This document shows, piece by piece, positions 8,263-17,647 of a stretch of 32,821 bases of DNA; the stretch's first letter is position 1; every line of letters begins with the position of its first letter. Source of the stretch: an uncultured Verrucomicrobiota bacterium (GTDB taxonomy: Bacteria > Verrucomicrobiota > Verrucomicrobiia > Opitutales > Seribacteraceae); the NCBI GenBank assembly GCA_902612125.1, contig CACMBV010000024.1, positions 1-32,821 on the forward strand. Reading direction: 5' to 3'. The notes below the pieces were generated by a model that worked only from the letters and a program-made list of their open reading frames with translations, was not told the origin of the DNA and ran no database searches. The position numbers and the translations under genes were made by a program.

Positions 8263-9417
8263 TCAAGCTTCAATTAATTGTTTCTTAGCAAACCAGAACC
8301 ACGAATCACCTTTGGATAAAGCTGAAAACTCTATTCTTACAGATTCACCGCTTTTACAAGTAAGACCCAACGCCACATCAAAAACACTGTTTCCTTGTAC
8401 TATGTGATTTACGGTATCTGTCGCTAGATCCAAATCTTCAGGGGATATGAAATTAATGAAAGGCTTATCTCGAAGTTCTTGCGAGGTGTAACCGATGTAA
8501 TTGGTCCACGCTGTGCTATTACCAAGGAAGACAATTTCACCGTTTACAATTTCCATTGTTCCTGAAAAATCTGAATTCAATGATAAAGCGTCGAGGGAAA
8601 AATTGTTTTCCTGCGAAGGAACCGAACCTTTCATCGAAAGCATATGATTCTGAAAATGTTTAGGTGTAATATTCATTCTTTTTTTGAAAGCACGATGAAA
8701 ATAATGTACACTTTCAAACCCGCAAGCTGTAGAAACTTTCTTTACACTAACTTTGGTGGTAGAAAGCATTTTCTTTGATTGATCAATCCTCGTTTTGATC
8801 AAATCTTCCGTAGGACTTGTGTTAAAGACTTGCTTATACAAGGAGGCAAACCTGCTAGAACTTAAACCCATCATTTCTGCCATGTTTCCAATAGTCCAAT
8901 GTCTAGAAAAATTTTCATGTACTTCTGATCTCAATTCGCGTAGGCGCTGAGCATGATCAGGCATAGAAAGTACAAAGTCTTGTTTGGAAAACCTAACTAA
9001 TTTTGTGAGCAACTCGTCTAGTGAAGAGGCAACAACCCTGTCCCAAAGAAGATCGTTGGCGTTACATTCTTTGGAAATTTTGTCCATGATTGCGTCAACG
9101 AAGTATATTTGTACAGGACTGCAAACCGTGTTTAGCCCGAAGCCTATTTGTGATACAAGACGAGTGGCGTCAGAACCCTTAAATTCGATGAGATCGTAAT
9201 AGATCTCATCTTTTTTTGGTTTGATAAAGATTGGTGAAGAAGGAGAAATTAAAATACAATCTCCTGTGTTGACATCATTTATACCCGCATTTGATCTCGT
9301 CAAAGCCTGAGATTTGAAAAGAAAAAGGGAATAGTTTTGCTTGCCTTTCGGAAAGTCGATGGAGTCACCTTGTTTGACCGAAAGGGATTTATTTAGACTT
9401 ACAATACGGATTTTCAT
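8263..9417 (-). CDS. AraC-family transcriptional regulator with C-terminal PAS domain
   Basis: A 384-residue regulator. Residues 1 to about 150 are a beta-rich cupin-like sensing region as in AraC-type proteins. Residues 158-258 form the double helix-turn-helix: the first helix pair around WTIGNMAEMMGLSSSRFASLY, the second around VKKVSTACGFESVHYFHRAF, ending with NITPKHFQNH, the usual AraC C-terminal signature. Unusually the protein continues. Residues 286-380 look like a PAS domain (EIVFLGNSTAWTNYIGYTSQ, then KPFINFISPEDLD and later VRIEFSAL). Most AraC proteins end at the HTH, so this one may integrate two signals. ATG start at 9415-9417. Its likely local target is the peptidase gene 50 bases downstream; this is inference, since no operator was recognised. 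Confidence 0.85.
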   Translation of the reverse strand: MKIRIVSLNKSLSVKQGDSIDFPKGKQNYSLFLFKSQALTRSNAGINDVNTGDCILISPSSPIFIKPKKDEIYYDLIEFKGSDATRLVSQIGFGLNTVCSPVQIYFVDAIMDKISKECNANDLLWDRVVASSLDELLTKLVRFSKQDFVLSMPDHAQRLRELRSEVHENFSRHWTIGNMAEMMGLSSSRFASLYKQVFNTSPTEDLIKTRIDQSKKMLSTTKVSVKKVSTACGFESVHYFHRAFKKRMNITPKHFQNHMLSMKGSVPSQENNFSLDALSLNSDFSGTMEIVNGEIVFLGNSTAWTNYIGYTSQELRDKPFINFISPEDLDLATDTVNHIVQGNSVFDVALGLTCKSGESVRIEFSALSKGDSWFWFAKKQLIEA

Positions 9418-9508
9418 TATTTTCTTTTGTTAACAATCAAAGAATTAGTCAATAAAATTAGACCAACAAATGACTTACACTCTTTTATTGCCCAAAACAA
9501 CAAATGCA
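9418..9508 (-). promoter_or_regulatory. Upstream region of the AraC-PAS gene
   Basis: These 91 bases lie between the ferredoxin stop and the AraC-PAS start on the same strand. The AraC-PAS promoter, and a terminator for the glutaredoxin-ferredoxin pair, would be expected here. The stretch is AT-rich. I see no hairpin with a T tail and no convincing promoter hexamers, so readthrough from the upstream pair remains possible. Confidence 0.25.
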
Positions 9509-9811
9509 TCATTGGTCTGCATCAGGATTTGAGCACTTAGGACCTTTTAAGGCTTCTTTTTGACCAATTATCTGAGGAAAGTCTTCAGCTTTTTCATTGA
9601 GTTCAATCCATTCCTGTAGTTCTTCGGGAACATCCATATCAGGATAGATAGCTTCTACTGGACATTCGTCCATGCAAGCATTGCAGTCAATACAAGTTTC
9701 AGGATTTATATAGAGTCTATCCGGGGTTTCATGGAAGGCATCAACTGGGCAAACTGATACACAACTTGTAAATTTACAATCAACGCATGTTTCAGTAACT
9801 ACATAAGTCAT
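9509..9811 (-). CDS. fdxA: 7Fe ferredoxin, FdxA type ([3Fe-4S][4Fe-4S])
   Basis: A 100-residue soluble electron carrier. The cysteine pattern matches Azotobacter ferredoxin I with a one-residue offset: C9-x2-C12-x4-C17-x3-C21-P, then C40-x2-C43-x2-C46-x3-C50-P. By analogy C9, C17 and C50 would bind the [3Fe-4S] cluster, while C21, C40, C43 and C46 bind [4Fe-4S]; C12 corresponds to the free cysteine. The N-terminus MTYVVTETCVDCKFTSC and the tail VPEELQEWIELNEKAEDFPQ are also FdxA-like. The tail is shorter than in the Azotobacter protein and acidic. The start lies 2 bases after the glutaredoxin stop, so the two are one transcription unit. Redox partners are not evident nearby; glutamate synthase is divergent, and a donor role to it would be speculation. 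Confidence 0.9.
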   Translation of the reverse strand: MTYVVTETCVDCKFTSCVSVCPVDAFHETPDRLYINPETCIDCNACMDECPVEAIYPDMDVPEELQEWIELNEKAEDFPQIIGQKEALKGPKCSNPDADQ

Positions 9812-9813
9812 GG

Positions 9814-10173
9814 CTAGAAGAACCTTATTGGTGAACTATCTGGAGATTGCCTTTTCATGGCTTCATGTTCTTCGTCAGAGCAAGGGGAATTAAGTGGAAC
9901 ATTGGTATTTATTTTATTTTTTTCGACAAGTTTATTTTTCAAAAAATATTCCTCCACTTCTTCTCCACTTACATCTGCAAGCATTACTCCATCCACCTCG
10001 ACGCAAGGAGACAACGGTTGACCTGATTTCATAACCATTTCTTCGTACAATTCTCGTCGGTTGATAATATCGAGATCTTCATAGCTAAGAGAATATTTTT
10101 CCATGATTGCCCGAACGCCCATACTCCATCCGCAGTGTGGTTTTAAATATGCCTTAATTTTCATACCAATCAT
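9814..10173 (-). CDS. Monothiol glutaredoxin-like protein with C-terminal extension
   Basis: A 119-residue thioredoxin-fold protein. The active site near the N-terminus is CGWS (in KPHCGWSMGVRAIMEKY), a one-cysteine motif like the CGFS of Fe-S-handling glutaredoxins. It is followed by a central LSPCVEVDGVML segment, where the cis-proline (SPCVEVDG) and the glutathione-site region are expected, then VSGEEVEEYF. Residues from about 85 are a polar tail with another cysteine (SPCSDEEHEAMKRQ). The annotated ATG is at 10171-10173; a second in-frame ATG at 10162-10164 gives MKIKAYLK, the more usual glutaredoxin opening, and is equally plausible. Tight coupling to a 7Fe ferredoxin suggests a role in iron-sulfur or redox homeostasis (inference). 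Monothiol chemistry is inferred from the motif only. Confidence 0.75.
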   Translation of the reverse strand: MIGMKIKAYLKPHCGWSMGVRAIMEKYSLSYEDLDIINRRELYEEMVMKSGQPLSPCVEVDGVMLADVSGEEVEEYFLKNKLVEKNKINTNVPLNSPCSDEEHEAMKRQSPDSSPIRFF

Positions 10174-10391
10174 TCAATGCAAGATTGCGGATAATTGCAA
10201 ATACATCTGAACAAAGATCAGTAATTCCACTTGCTGATTGTTCTAAAGTAAAATCATTTGCAGAAATATTAAATGCGATCAGTTTCGGAGGCTAGTAACT
10301 GTTCTTATAACCTTGACCGAAATGAGTCCTAATTCAAAATAAATGAATTCGTTTTCTTGCAGGTTAACTGTGTACGAATAAGTTTATTTTC
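10174..10391. promoter_or_regulatory. Divergent promoter region between glutaredoxin and gltB
   Basis: This 218-base stretch separates the divergent glutaredoxin and gltB genes and should hold promoters for both. Toward gltB there is a TTGACC at 10313-10318 and, 16 bases on, CAAAAT at 10335-10340 (4 of 6 to the -10 consensus), a possible sigma-70-like promoter. There is also an imperfect inverted repeat at 10209-10243: GAACAA plus TCAG on the left with a 3-base bulge (AGA), pairing with CTGATTGTTC on the right around a 12-base loop. No T run follows it, so an operator or attenuator fits better than a terminator. No protein-coding ORF of note is present. Confidence 0.4.
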
Positions 10392-13300
10392 ATGAGTATA
10401 CCCCAAAAACAAGGCTTGTACGATCCGTTCAACGAACACGAGAACTGCGGAATTGGTTTGATTGTCGATATGAAGGGCCGTAAATCCCATGACATAGTTG
10501 CCGGTGCACTTGAAATATGTGTAAATTTAGATCATCGTGGCGGATGTGGATGTGATCCAATCACAGGAGATGGTGCTGGCATATTTATACAAACACCGGA
10601 CAAGTTTTTTCGCAAAATTATTAAATATACTGAGGGCATAGATTTACCTGCTGAAGGGAATTACGGTGTGGGTTTTTTCTATCTTTCAAAAGATGAAAAG
10701 CATTACGCAAATGAGTTCAATACTGTGAAGGGAGTATTGAATGAACTTTCACTCAGATTAATTTGTGTTCGCGATGTCCCGGTCAAAAGCTCGATCTTGG
10801 GCAAAGCTTCCGCAGCTTGTGAACCAAAGATGCAACAATTCTTTGTTGAACGTCCCGAAAGTTGTGACAAGGGACTCCCCTTTGAGAGAAAACTCTATCT
10901 GGCAAGAAGGATGATTTCTTTTCGCTTGCGTTATTCATCAGATGTTTCGGATGCAGACTTTCACGCCAGTTCGTTTTCTTCCCGTACTTTAGTTTACAAA
11001 GGCATGCTTACTACTGAACAGTTAAGTGATTATTTCCCTGACCTCATTGATCCTGATATGGATTCTGCATTAGCGCTTACTCACTCCCGCTTCTCCACCA
11101 ATACATTCCCTAGTTGGCCCAGAGCCCAGCCATTTCGGTACCTTTGTCACAATGGTGAAATCAACACCGTAAGAGGTAATGAAAATTGGTTGTATGCTAG
11201 GCAGATGCAACTTGCAAGTGAAGTTTTCGGAGATGATGTGGAAAAACTTTTCCCCATTATTCGTGCAGACGGTTCAGATTCACAGAAATTTGACAATTGC
11301 TTAGAGTTTTTAATTCTTTCTGGAAGAAGTCTCGCCCATGCAATGATGATGATGATTCCAGAACCTTGGGAGAAACATCAAAACATGAGCCAGGCAAAAC
11401 ATGATTTTTACAAATTCCACGCCTGCCTTATGGAACCATGGGATGGACCAGCATCCATTGCTTTTTCAGATGGGGTGCAAATTGGTGCAGTTTTGGACAG
11501 GAACGGCCTTCGTCCGTCGAGATATTATGTTACATGTGATGATCGTGTTATTCTTGCCTCTGAAGTCGGAGTGTTATCCAACATTGAATCTTCCAAAATC
11601 ATCAAAAAAGGAAGGCTAGAACCTGGTAGAATGTTTATGATTGATATGCAGGAAGGGAAAATTGTCGGAGACAAGGAATTGAAAGAAAAGATTGCCAAAG
11701 AAGAAAGTTACGGCGATTGGCTCAAACAAAGCTTGTTGGAATCAAATCAACTCAAAGCTTGTGCTCCTCACCACACAGACGATTTTAACTCGCTGATTAC
11801 CCGACAGAAGGCTTTCGGATATACATTTGAAGACATGAGATTTTTGATTGGACCAAGTGCTCAATCTGGAAAGCAACCGCTCGGTTCAATGGGGAATGAC
11901 TCACCATTAGCTGTACTATCTGATAAGTCTCAGCTTATTTATAACTATTTCAAACAATTGTTTGCCCAAGTGACGAATCCTCCAATTGATCCCATCCGAG
12001 AAGAGATTGTAACTGCTTCTATATCTTTTATCGGCTCTGAGGGTAATCTCACTAAACCTGGTCCGGGAAGTTGTCGGATGATCAAATATGACTCTCCCCT
12101 GGTCGATGATATTGAGATTTCAAAATTGCGGGGAGAATTACCCAAAGGTTTCAAAGCCAGTTTGCTTAATATTTTATTTGATCCAGATCAGAAAGATGTA
12201 GAGGGAAGTAACCTTCAGGATTCGTTAAAGGTTCTCTTTGAGTCTGCTGATCAAGCAATTCATGATGGTTCAAATATACTCATTCTATCCGACCGTGGAA
12301 TTGCAGATCACAAAGCAGCCATACCATCTCTCCTAGCTTGTGCAGGCGTTCATCATCATCTCATTCGTAAAGGAACCCGAACTAAAGTTTCTTTGGTCGT
12401 TGAGTCAGGGGAGCCCAGGGAGGTTCAGCATTTTGCACTCTTGTTGGGTTACGGTGCTGATCTTATCAATCCTTATTTAAGTCTTGAAACCATTCGTTTC
12501 ATGATTTCTGAGGGTAACCTCGACCTTCCTGCTGATATAGCTTGTAAAAATTTCTTAAAAGCAAATCTAAATGGTGTTATAAAAACAATGTCCAAAATGG
12601 GCATATCCACAATCGCATCTTATCGGGGAGCTCAAATTTTTGAAGCGATAGGATTGAATCAAAGCATAATCGATAAATATTTTACAAAAACTGCATCTAG
12701 AATCGAAGGAATTGGTATAGAAACAATTGCCTCGGAAGCTAGGCACAGGCACAATTTTGCCTTTTCACCAAGACCGGATGAACGGGCCCTTCCACTCGAT
12801 CCTGGGGGTGTCTATCAATGGCGTGCATCCGGTGAAAAACACCTGTTCAATCCAACCACAATTCACAAGTTACAAAAAGCTACACGACTCGGCGATTATC
12901 AGGTTTTTAGAGATTATTCTGACGCCATTAATGATCAGTCACGGGAAATGTACACCCTTCGAGGTCTAATGGAGTTTAATTTTGAAGAGAAACCAATACC
13001 TATTGAAGATGTTGAGCCTGCTACTGAAATTGTTAAACGGTTTAAAACTGGCGCAATGTCCTACGGTTCTATTTCCAAGGAAGCTCATGAAAGTTTGGCT
13101 ATCGCAATGAATCGACTTGGTGGAAAATCAAACACCGGCGAAGGCGGAGAGGATATTGATCGTTTCACCCCTGATAAAAACGGAGACTCCCGCAGATCTG
13201 CAATAAAGCAGGTAGCCAGTGGAAGATTTGGAGTTACCAGTTTTTATTTGGTCAATTCAGACGAGATACAAATCAAAATCGTACAGGGAGCCAAGCCCGG

Positions 13301-14990
13301 AGAGGGAGGCGAGCTACCTGGACATAAGGTTTTGCCTGCAATTGCCAAGACGCGTGGAACCACGCCTGGCGTTGGATTGATTTCCCCTCCTCCTCATCAC
13401 GACATATATTCCATTGAGGACTTGGCCGAGCTCATTCACGACCTTAAAAATTCAAATGTTCATGCTCGAGTCAATGTCAAGCTGGTGTCTGAAGTTGGAG
13501 TGGGTACCGTGGCGGCAGGAGTTGCTAAAGCCAAGGCCGATGTTATTTTGATTTCAGGATATGATGGCGGTACGGGAGCCTCTCCTCGATCTTCGATTCA
13601 GCATGCAGGTGCTCCATGGGAATTGGGAGTTGCAGAGACCAATCAAACTTTGTTGCTTAATGATCTACGAAGCCGAGTTGTTCTTGAGACAGATGGACAG
13701 CTCAAAACAGGTCGCGATGTCGCAATAGCTTGTTTGTTAGGTGCAGAAGAATTTGGTTTTGCAACAGCCCCCTTAGTTACCTTGGGGTGTCTCATGATGC
13801 GGGTGTGTCACAAAAATACCTGCCCGGTCGGTATTGCCACCCAAGATCCTCGCCTGCGAAAAAAATTTGGTGGGGGAGCCGATGCAGTTGTCAATTTCAT
13901 GAATTTTGTGGCTGAAGAAATGCGCGAGACTATGGCCAAGCTAGGCTTTAGAACTGTAAACGAAATGGTCGGTCGGGTCGATAAGCTCGAATTAAATTCA
14001 GCCCTGGACCATTGGAAGGCTAAAGGTTTGGATTATTCTAAAATACTTTACAAACCAGAGGTCGGACCAGAAGTAGGGACTTATTGTCAGATGAAACAGG
14101 ATCATCTAATACAAAAATCTCTTGACCAGCGTTTGATTTTAAAGGCTGCAAAACCCGCAATTGAAGATGGTAAATCAGTCGTGATTGATTCTGAAATCGT
14201 AAATACTGACCGTGTTGTTGGAACAATCACTGGAGCGGAAGTTTCCCGGAAAAACGGTCCTAATGGTTTGCCTGATGATACCATTCGAATCAATTTAACT
14301 GGTTCTGCGGGACAAAGCCTGGCAGCTTTTTGCCCAAAAGGCATGACATTTACGGTTACAGGTGACACCAACGATTATTGCGGAAAAGGATTGTCTGGTG
14401 CCAAGGTAATTGTTCGTCCCCCAGAAGACTCACAATTTGTAGCCCATCAAAACATCATAACCGGTAATGTCTGTTTCTACGGTGCCACATCCGGAAATGC
14501 TTATATAGCTGGGGTTGCCGGTGAAAGATTTTGCGTCAGAAATTCTGGAGTACATGCAATTGTGGAAGGACTGGGTGATCATGGTTGTGAATATATGACG
14601 GGCGGTTCGGTGCTTTGCATAGGTAATACGGGAAGAAATTTTGGAGCAGGAATGTCTGGAGGTGTAGCGTACATACTTGACGAGGCTGGAGATTTTGTTT
14701 CCAAGAGGCTAAATTCGGAGATGGTAAAGGTTTATCCTTTAATTGAATGTAGTGATCAGGAAATACAAGACCTCAAAGATAAAATAACTGACCATCAGAG
14801 ATACACATCCTCGGTCCGAGCACAAAATATTCTCGAGAATTGGGACAAATTTTTAAATAAATTTTTAAAAATTATGCCCGAAGATTATGAACGCGTACAA
14901 AATGCCCTTCAAAGAGCTGAAAAGCGAGGTTTAAAGGGAGATGAAGCCATACAAGCAGCGTTCGAAGAGAATGTAGCAGCAGGTCACTAA
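10392..14990 (+). CDS. gltB: Glutamate synthase (NADPH) large subunit
   Basis: The alpha subunit of GOGAT (1532 aa) transfers the glutamine amide to 2-oxoglutarate, making two glutamates with electrons from GltD. The N-terminal class II amidotransferase domain would start at C19 ([12 protein letters not shown]) after removal of an 18-residue leader; [18 protein letters not shown] and HNGEINT are typical of this domain. The FMN-binding synthase domain has [14 protein letters not shown] and [10 protein letters not shown], then [13 protein letters not shown] and [16 protein letters not shown]. The [3Fe-4S] cysteines are C1133, C1139 and C1144 ([11 protein letters not shown]). A GXGXG-repeat C-terminal domain follows. 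Length and order are standard. gltD begins 20 bases downstream, then thrH and a flavin reductase gene. Possible promoter elements and an inverted repeat lie upstream. I see no defects. Confidence 0.97.
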   Translation: MSIPQKQGLYDPFNEHENCGIGLIVDMKGRKSHDIVAGALEICVNLDHRGGCGCDPITGDGAGIFIQTPDKFFRKIIKYTEGIDLPAEGNYGVGFFYLSKDEKHYANEFNTVKGVLNELSLRLICVRDVPVKSSILGKASAACEPKMQQFFVERPESCDKGLPFERKLYLARRMISFRLRYSSDVSDADFHASSFSSRTLVYKGMLTTEQLSDYFPDLIDPDMDSALALTHSRFSTNTFPSWPRAQPFRYLCHNGEINTVRGNENWLYARQMQLASEVFGDDVEKLFPIIRADGSDSQKFDNCLEFLILSGRSLAHAMMMMIPEPWEKHQNMSQAKHDFYKFHACLMEPWDGPASIAFSDGVQIGAVLDRNGLRPSRYYVTCDDRVILASEVGVLSNIESSKIIKKGRLEPGRMFMIDMQEGKIVGDKELKEKIAKEESYGDWLKQSLLESNQLKACAPHHTDDFNSLITRQKAFGYTFEDMRFLIGPSAQSGKQPLGSMGNDSPLAVLSDKSQLIYNYFKQLFAQVTNPPIDPIREEIVTASISFIGSEGNLTKPGPGSCRMIKYDSPLVDDIEISKLRGELPKGFKASLLNILFDPDQKDVEGSNLQDSLKVLFESADQAIHDGSNILILSDRGIADHKAAIPSLLACAGVHHHLIRKGTRTKVSLVVESGEPREVQHFALLLGYGADLINPYLSLETIRFMISEGNLDLPADIACKNFLKANLNGVIKTMSKMGISTIASYRGAQIFEAIGLNQSIIDKYFTKTASRIEGIGIETIASEARHRHNFAFSPRPDERALPLDPGGVYQWRASGEKHLFNPTTIHKLQKATRLGDYQVFRDYSDAINDQSREMYTLRGLMEFNFEEKPIPIEDVEPATEIVKRFKTGAMSYGSISKEAHESLAIAMNRLGGKSNTGEGGEDIDRFTPDKNGDSRRSAIKQVASGRFGVTSFYLVNSDEIQIKIVQGAKPGEGGELPGHKVLPAIAKTRGTTPGVGLISPPPHHDIYSIEDLAELIHDLKNSNVHARVNVKLVSEVGVGTVAAGVAKAKADVILISGYDGGTGASPRSSIQHAGAPWELGVAETNQTLLLNDLRSRVVLETDGQLKTGRDVAIACLLGAEEFGFATAPLVTLGCLMMRVCHKNTCPVGIATQDPRLRKKFGGGADAVVNFMNFVAEEMRETMAKLGFRTVNEMVGRVDKLELNSALDHWKAKGLDYSKILYKPEVGPEVGTYCQMKQDHLIQKSLDQRLILKAAKPAIEDGKSVVIDSEIVNTDRVVGTITGAEVSRKNGPNGLPDDTIRINLTGSAGQSLAAFCPKGMTFTVTGDTNDYCGKGLSGAKVIVRPPEDSQFVAHQNIITGNVCFYGATSGNAYIAGVAGERFCVRNSGVHAIVEGLGDHGCEYMTGGSVLCIGNTGRNFGAGMSGGVAYILDEAGDFVSKRLNSEMVKVYPLIECSDQEIQDLKDKITDHQRYTSSVRAQNILENWDKFLNKFLKIMPEDYERVQNALQRAEKRGLKGDEAIQAAFEENVAAGH

Positions 14991-15010
14991 TTTTATAACA
15001 GATTGTAATT

Positions 15011-16492
15011 ATGGGAAAACCTACAGGATTTTTAGAACACGCAAGATCTCCCATCCCAGATCGTGCTCCTCTTGACAGGATTAAAGACTGGAATGAGATC
15101 CACGAAGACTTTCAGGAGCAGAAATTAAAACAACAGGGTGCCCGATGCATGGATTGCGGTACGCCTTATTGCCACACAGGAATGACCCTGAGCAATATGG
15201 CAAGTGGCTGTCCAATTAATAATTTAATCCCAGAATGGAATGACCTTGTTTATCAAGATAAATGGAGAGATGCGCTTGACCGCCTGCACAAGACCAACAA
15301 TTTTCCAGAATTTACTGGAAGAGTTTGCCCCGCACCTTGTGAAGGTTCATGTGTGCTTGGGGTCATCGAGCCACCTGTTACGATCAAGAGTATTGAATGT
15401 TCAATCATTGACAAAGGATTTCAGGAAGGGTGGGTAAGTCCTAATCCCCCAAAATCTAGATCTGGAAAGAAAGTGGCAGTTGTGGGGTCTGGACCTGCTG
15501 GTTTGGCTGCCGCTGACCAGTTGAACAAAGCCGGACATTCAGTTACCGTTTATGAACGTGCTGACAGGATAGGTGGACTTCTGGTTTATGGCATACCAAA
15601 TATGAAATTGGACAAAAAATATGTTCAGCGAAGGGTCGATCTCTTAGCGGAAGAGGGAATTGAGTTCGTGGTATCCACAGAAATAGGCAAAGACCTTCCC
15701 GCTAAAAAGCTAGTTGATGATTTTGACTCTGTTGTTTTATGCTGTGGCGCAACCAAGCCAAGAGATCTGCCTGTTGAAGGTCGTGAGCTCAACGGGGTTC
15801 ATTTTGCAATGGAGTTTTTAACCAAGAACACGCAAGGATTATTGGAACTCAAGGACATTACCGCCTTTGAAACAGCTGCCAAAGGTAAGGATGCTGTTGT
15901 TATTGGCGGTGGTGATACCGGAACCGATTGTGTGGGCACCTCTATTCGTCATGGATGTAGAAGCGTTACTCAACTGGAAATTATGCCCAGACCTCCAGAG
16001 GAACGTGCTGCGGATAATCCTTGGCCCGAATGGCCGAAAGTTTATAAAATGGATTACGGTCAGGAAGAAGCCAAAGAAATCTTTGGATCTGATCCCCGTC
16101 ATTACCTTACTGCTACGAAAAAGTTTATCGGTGATGCGGATGGTAATCTTAAGAGCCTGCTCATCCACGAGATTGAATGGAAACAAGAAAATGGCCGTTT
16201 TACTCCTGCAGAAGTTCCTGGTTCGGAAAGAGAAATACCTGCTCAAGTTGCTTTTTTGGCCATGGGTTTTTTAGGACCGGAGGATGCAATAGCGGATGAA
16301 CTCAGTCTTGGTAGGGACAGTCGGTCTAACATACAAGCTGAATATGGAAAGTTTACCACAAATCTCGAAGGTGTATTTTCAGCAGGTGACATGCGTAGAG
16401 GGCAGTCTCTGGTCGTTTGGGCTATCAATGAAGGCCGAGCTGTTGCCCGAGAGTGCGACCGTTTTTTGATGGGCGAGACTTCTCTCCCTTAA
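15011..16492 (+). CDS. gltD: Glutamate synthase (NADPH) small subunit
   Basis: The 493-residue beta subunit of GOGAT oxidises NADPH and passes electrons through FAD and Fe-S clusters to GltB. The N-terminal Fe-S region has C46, C49, C54 and C67 ([14 protein letters not shown], then SGCPINNL) and C106, C110 and C114 ([11 protein letters not shown]). The FAD-binding Rossmann motif GSGPAG is at 159-164, and the NADPH-binding motif ([11 protein letters not shown]) is near 296-306. The end carries [21 protein letters not shown], the conserved FAD-contacting motif of GltD-like proteins. ATG start, 20 bases after gltB. The thrH ATG follows 8 bases after the stop, so the operon continues. The length matches the long GltD form. 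GltD-like domains also occur in other oxidoreductases, but the adjacent gltB settles identity. Confidence 0.97.
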   Translation: MGKPTGFLEHARSPIPDRAPLDRIKDWNEIHEDFQEQKLKQQGARCMDCGTPYCHTGMTLSNMASGCPINNLIPEWNDLVYQDKWRDALDRLHKTNNFPEFTGRVCPAPCEGSCVLGVIEPPVTIKSIECSIIDKGFQEGWVSPNPPKSRSGKKVAVVGSGPAGLAAADQLNKAGHSVTVYERADRIGGLLVYGIPNMKLDKKYVQRRVDLLAEEGIEFVVSTEIGKDLPAKKLVDDFDSVVLCCGATKPRDLPVEGRELNGVHFAMEFLTKNTQGLLELKDITAFETAAKGKDAVVIGGGDTGTDCVGTSIRHGCRSVTQLEIMPRPPEERAADNPWPEWPKVYKMDYGQEEAKEIFGSDPRHYLTATKKFIGDADGNLKSLLIHEIEWKQENGRFTPAEVPGSEREIPAQVAFLAMGFLGPEDAIADELSLGRDSRSNIQAEYGKFTTNLEGVFSAGDMRRGQSLVVWAINEGRAVARECDRFLMGETSLP

Positions 16493-16500
16493 TTGATTAG

Positions 16501-17100
16501 ATGCGTATTGTTTGCCTTGATCTCGAAGGAGTTCTCATTCCTGAGATCTGGATAGCTTTTGCGGAGAAGACCGGGGTCCAAGAACTAACCCGTACGACCA
16601 GAGACGAGTCAAACTACACTATTTTGATGGAATATCGTCTTGATATCCTCAAGAAAAATAATTTCACCCTCAGCCAAATTAAGGAAGTAATCGATTCGCT
16701 TGAGCCCCTTCCAGGTGCTATCGATTTTACCCAGCACCTGAGGGCTAAATTTGAGCTGATTATATTGTCCGACACTTTTCGTGAATTTATTGGCCCTTTG
16801 ATGAAAAAGCTAGGTTTCCCCTGTTTGTTTTGTCACGAACTTGAAGTCTCCAATGACTTGATTCATGGTATTAAGCTTCGTTTACCCGATCACAAGAGAA
16901 AAAGTGTACAGTATCTTCAGAAATTAAACTTTGAGGTTGTTGCCGCGGGAGATAGTTACAACGACTTGGATATGCTTAAGGCAGCAAACCATTGTATGTT
17001 TTTTAATCCGCCTGATCGGTTAATCCAAGAGTATCCCGACATACCGGTCGGGAGAAATTATGAACAACTCATGTCATATATTGAACAGCCAAGTTTATGA
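16501..17100 (+). CDS. thrH: Bifunctional phosphoserine phosphatase/homoserine phosphotransferase ThrH
   Basis: A 199-residue HAD-superfamily enzyme closely resembling Pseudomonas ThrH, which dephosphorylates phosphoserine and can transfer the phosphate to homoserine. The nucleophile motif is CLDLEGVLIPEIWIAFAEKTG with D7; Glu at position 9, rather than the usual Asp, is the ThrH-type variant. Other matches are the motif II region LSDTFREFIGPLMKKLGFP, a basic residue in the PDHKRKSV segment, and motif III AAGDSYNDLDML. The start codon is 8 bases after gltD, and its stop overlaps the next gene's ATG by 4 bases (ATGA), so translation is probably coupled. Placement in the glutamate synthase operon makes sense because glutamate is the amino donor in serine biosynthesis. 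The substrate balance (serine versus homoserine) cannot be read from sequence. Confidence 0.88.
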   Translation: MRIVCLDLEGVLIPEIWIAFAEKTGVQELTRTTRDESNYTILMEYRLDILKKNNFTLSQIKEVIDSLEPLPGAIDFTQHLRAKFELIILSDTFREFIGPLMKKLGFPCLFCHELEVSNDLIHGIKLRLPDHKRKSVQYLQKLNFEVVAAGDSYNDLDMLKAANHCMFFNPPDRLIQEYPDIPVGRNYEQLMSYIEQPSL

Positions 17101-17642
17101 TTACCATTGTCGCTGGAACTAACCGCAGAGGCAGTATAACCTCTGTATTTGCAGAAAATATTTCTTCAATTTATTTGCGACACGAAGTGAAATCTAAAGT
17201 TTTGGATCTCGCTGAATTACCACCGGAAACATTTTCTCCAGATGCCTACCTTGAGAAGCCTCCCAAAGTTTTGGAATTTACCGGCCATATTCTTGATTCC
17301 TCTGGCATCGTAATCGTTGTTCCTGAATATAACGGAAGTATGCCAGGAGCCCTTAAGTTATTTATTGATCTTCTTCCGTATCCTGACAGTTTCGAAGGCC
17401 GTCCTGTTTGTTACATTGGAATCGCATCAGGTCAGTTTGCGGGGTTACGTCCCGTGGAGCATTTACAACAAGTATTTGGTTATCGGAATGCTTATAATTT
17501 TCCAAGGCGGGTTTTTGTTCCTGCTGTCCACGAAGTTGCGGATTTAACCAATGGAATTACGGATCACAAAATTAAGAATCGCCTCTCCGAACAAGCAGAA
17601 CAATTTCTTGCATATTGTCGTTCACTGGGAAAATCATTCTAA
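17097..17642 (+). CDS. NADPH-dependent FMN reductase family protein
   Basis: A 181-residue flavodoxin-fold oxidoreductase of the NADPH-dependent FMN reductase (PF03358-type) family, which reduces flavins, quinones or azo dyes with NAD(P)H. The N-terminal FMN phosphate-binding loop is ITIVAGTNRRGSITSVFA. The central VVVPEYNGSMPGALKLFIDLL motif is diagnostic, and CYIGIASGQFAGLRPVEHLQ is the typical third motif. The ATG overlaps the thrH stop by 4 bases, which fixes the start and indicates translational coupling. The in vivo substrate is unknown. Its stop is only 5 bases from the convergent DUF1501 stop, so transcripts from the two strands must overlap or terminate inside genes. It may simply be a passenger of the glt operon. 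Confidence 0.85.
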   Translation: MITIVAGTNRRGSITSVFAENISSIYLRHEVKSKVLDLAELPPETFSPDAYLEKPPKVLEFTGHILDSSGIVIVVPEYNGSMPGALKLFIDLLPYPDSFEGRPVCYIGIASGQFAGLRPVEHLQQVFGYRNAYNFPRRVFVPAVHEVADLTNGITDHKIKNRLSEQAEQFLAYCRSLGKSF

Positions 17643-17647
17643 TCCTT

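Noticed and set aside
15839-16274. Overlapping 135-codon ORFs on both strands inside gltD
   Set aside because: They lie entirely within gltD in other frames and have no domain-like sequence; they are shadows of the conserved gene.
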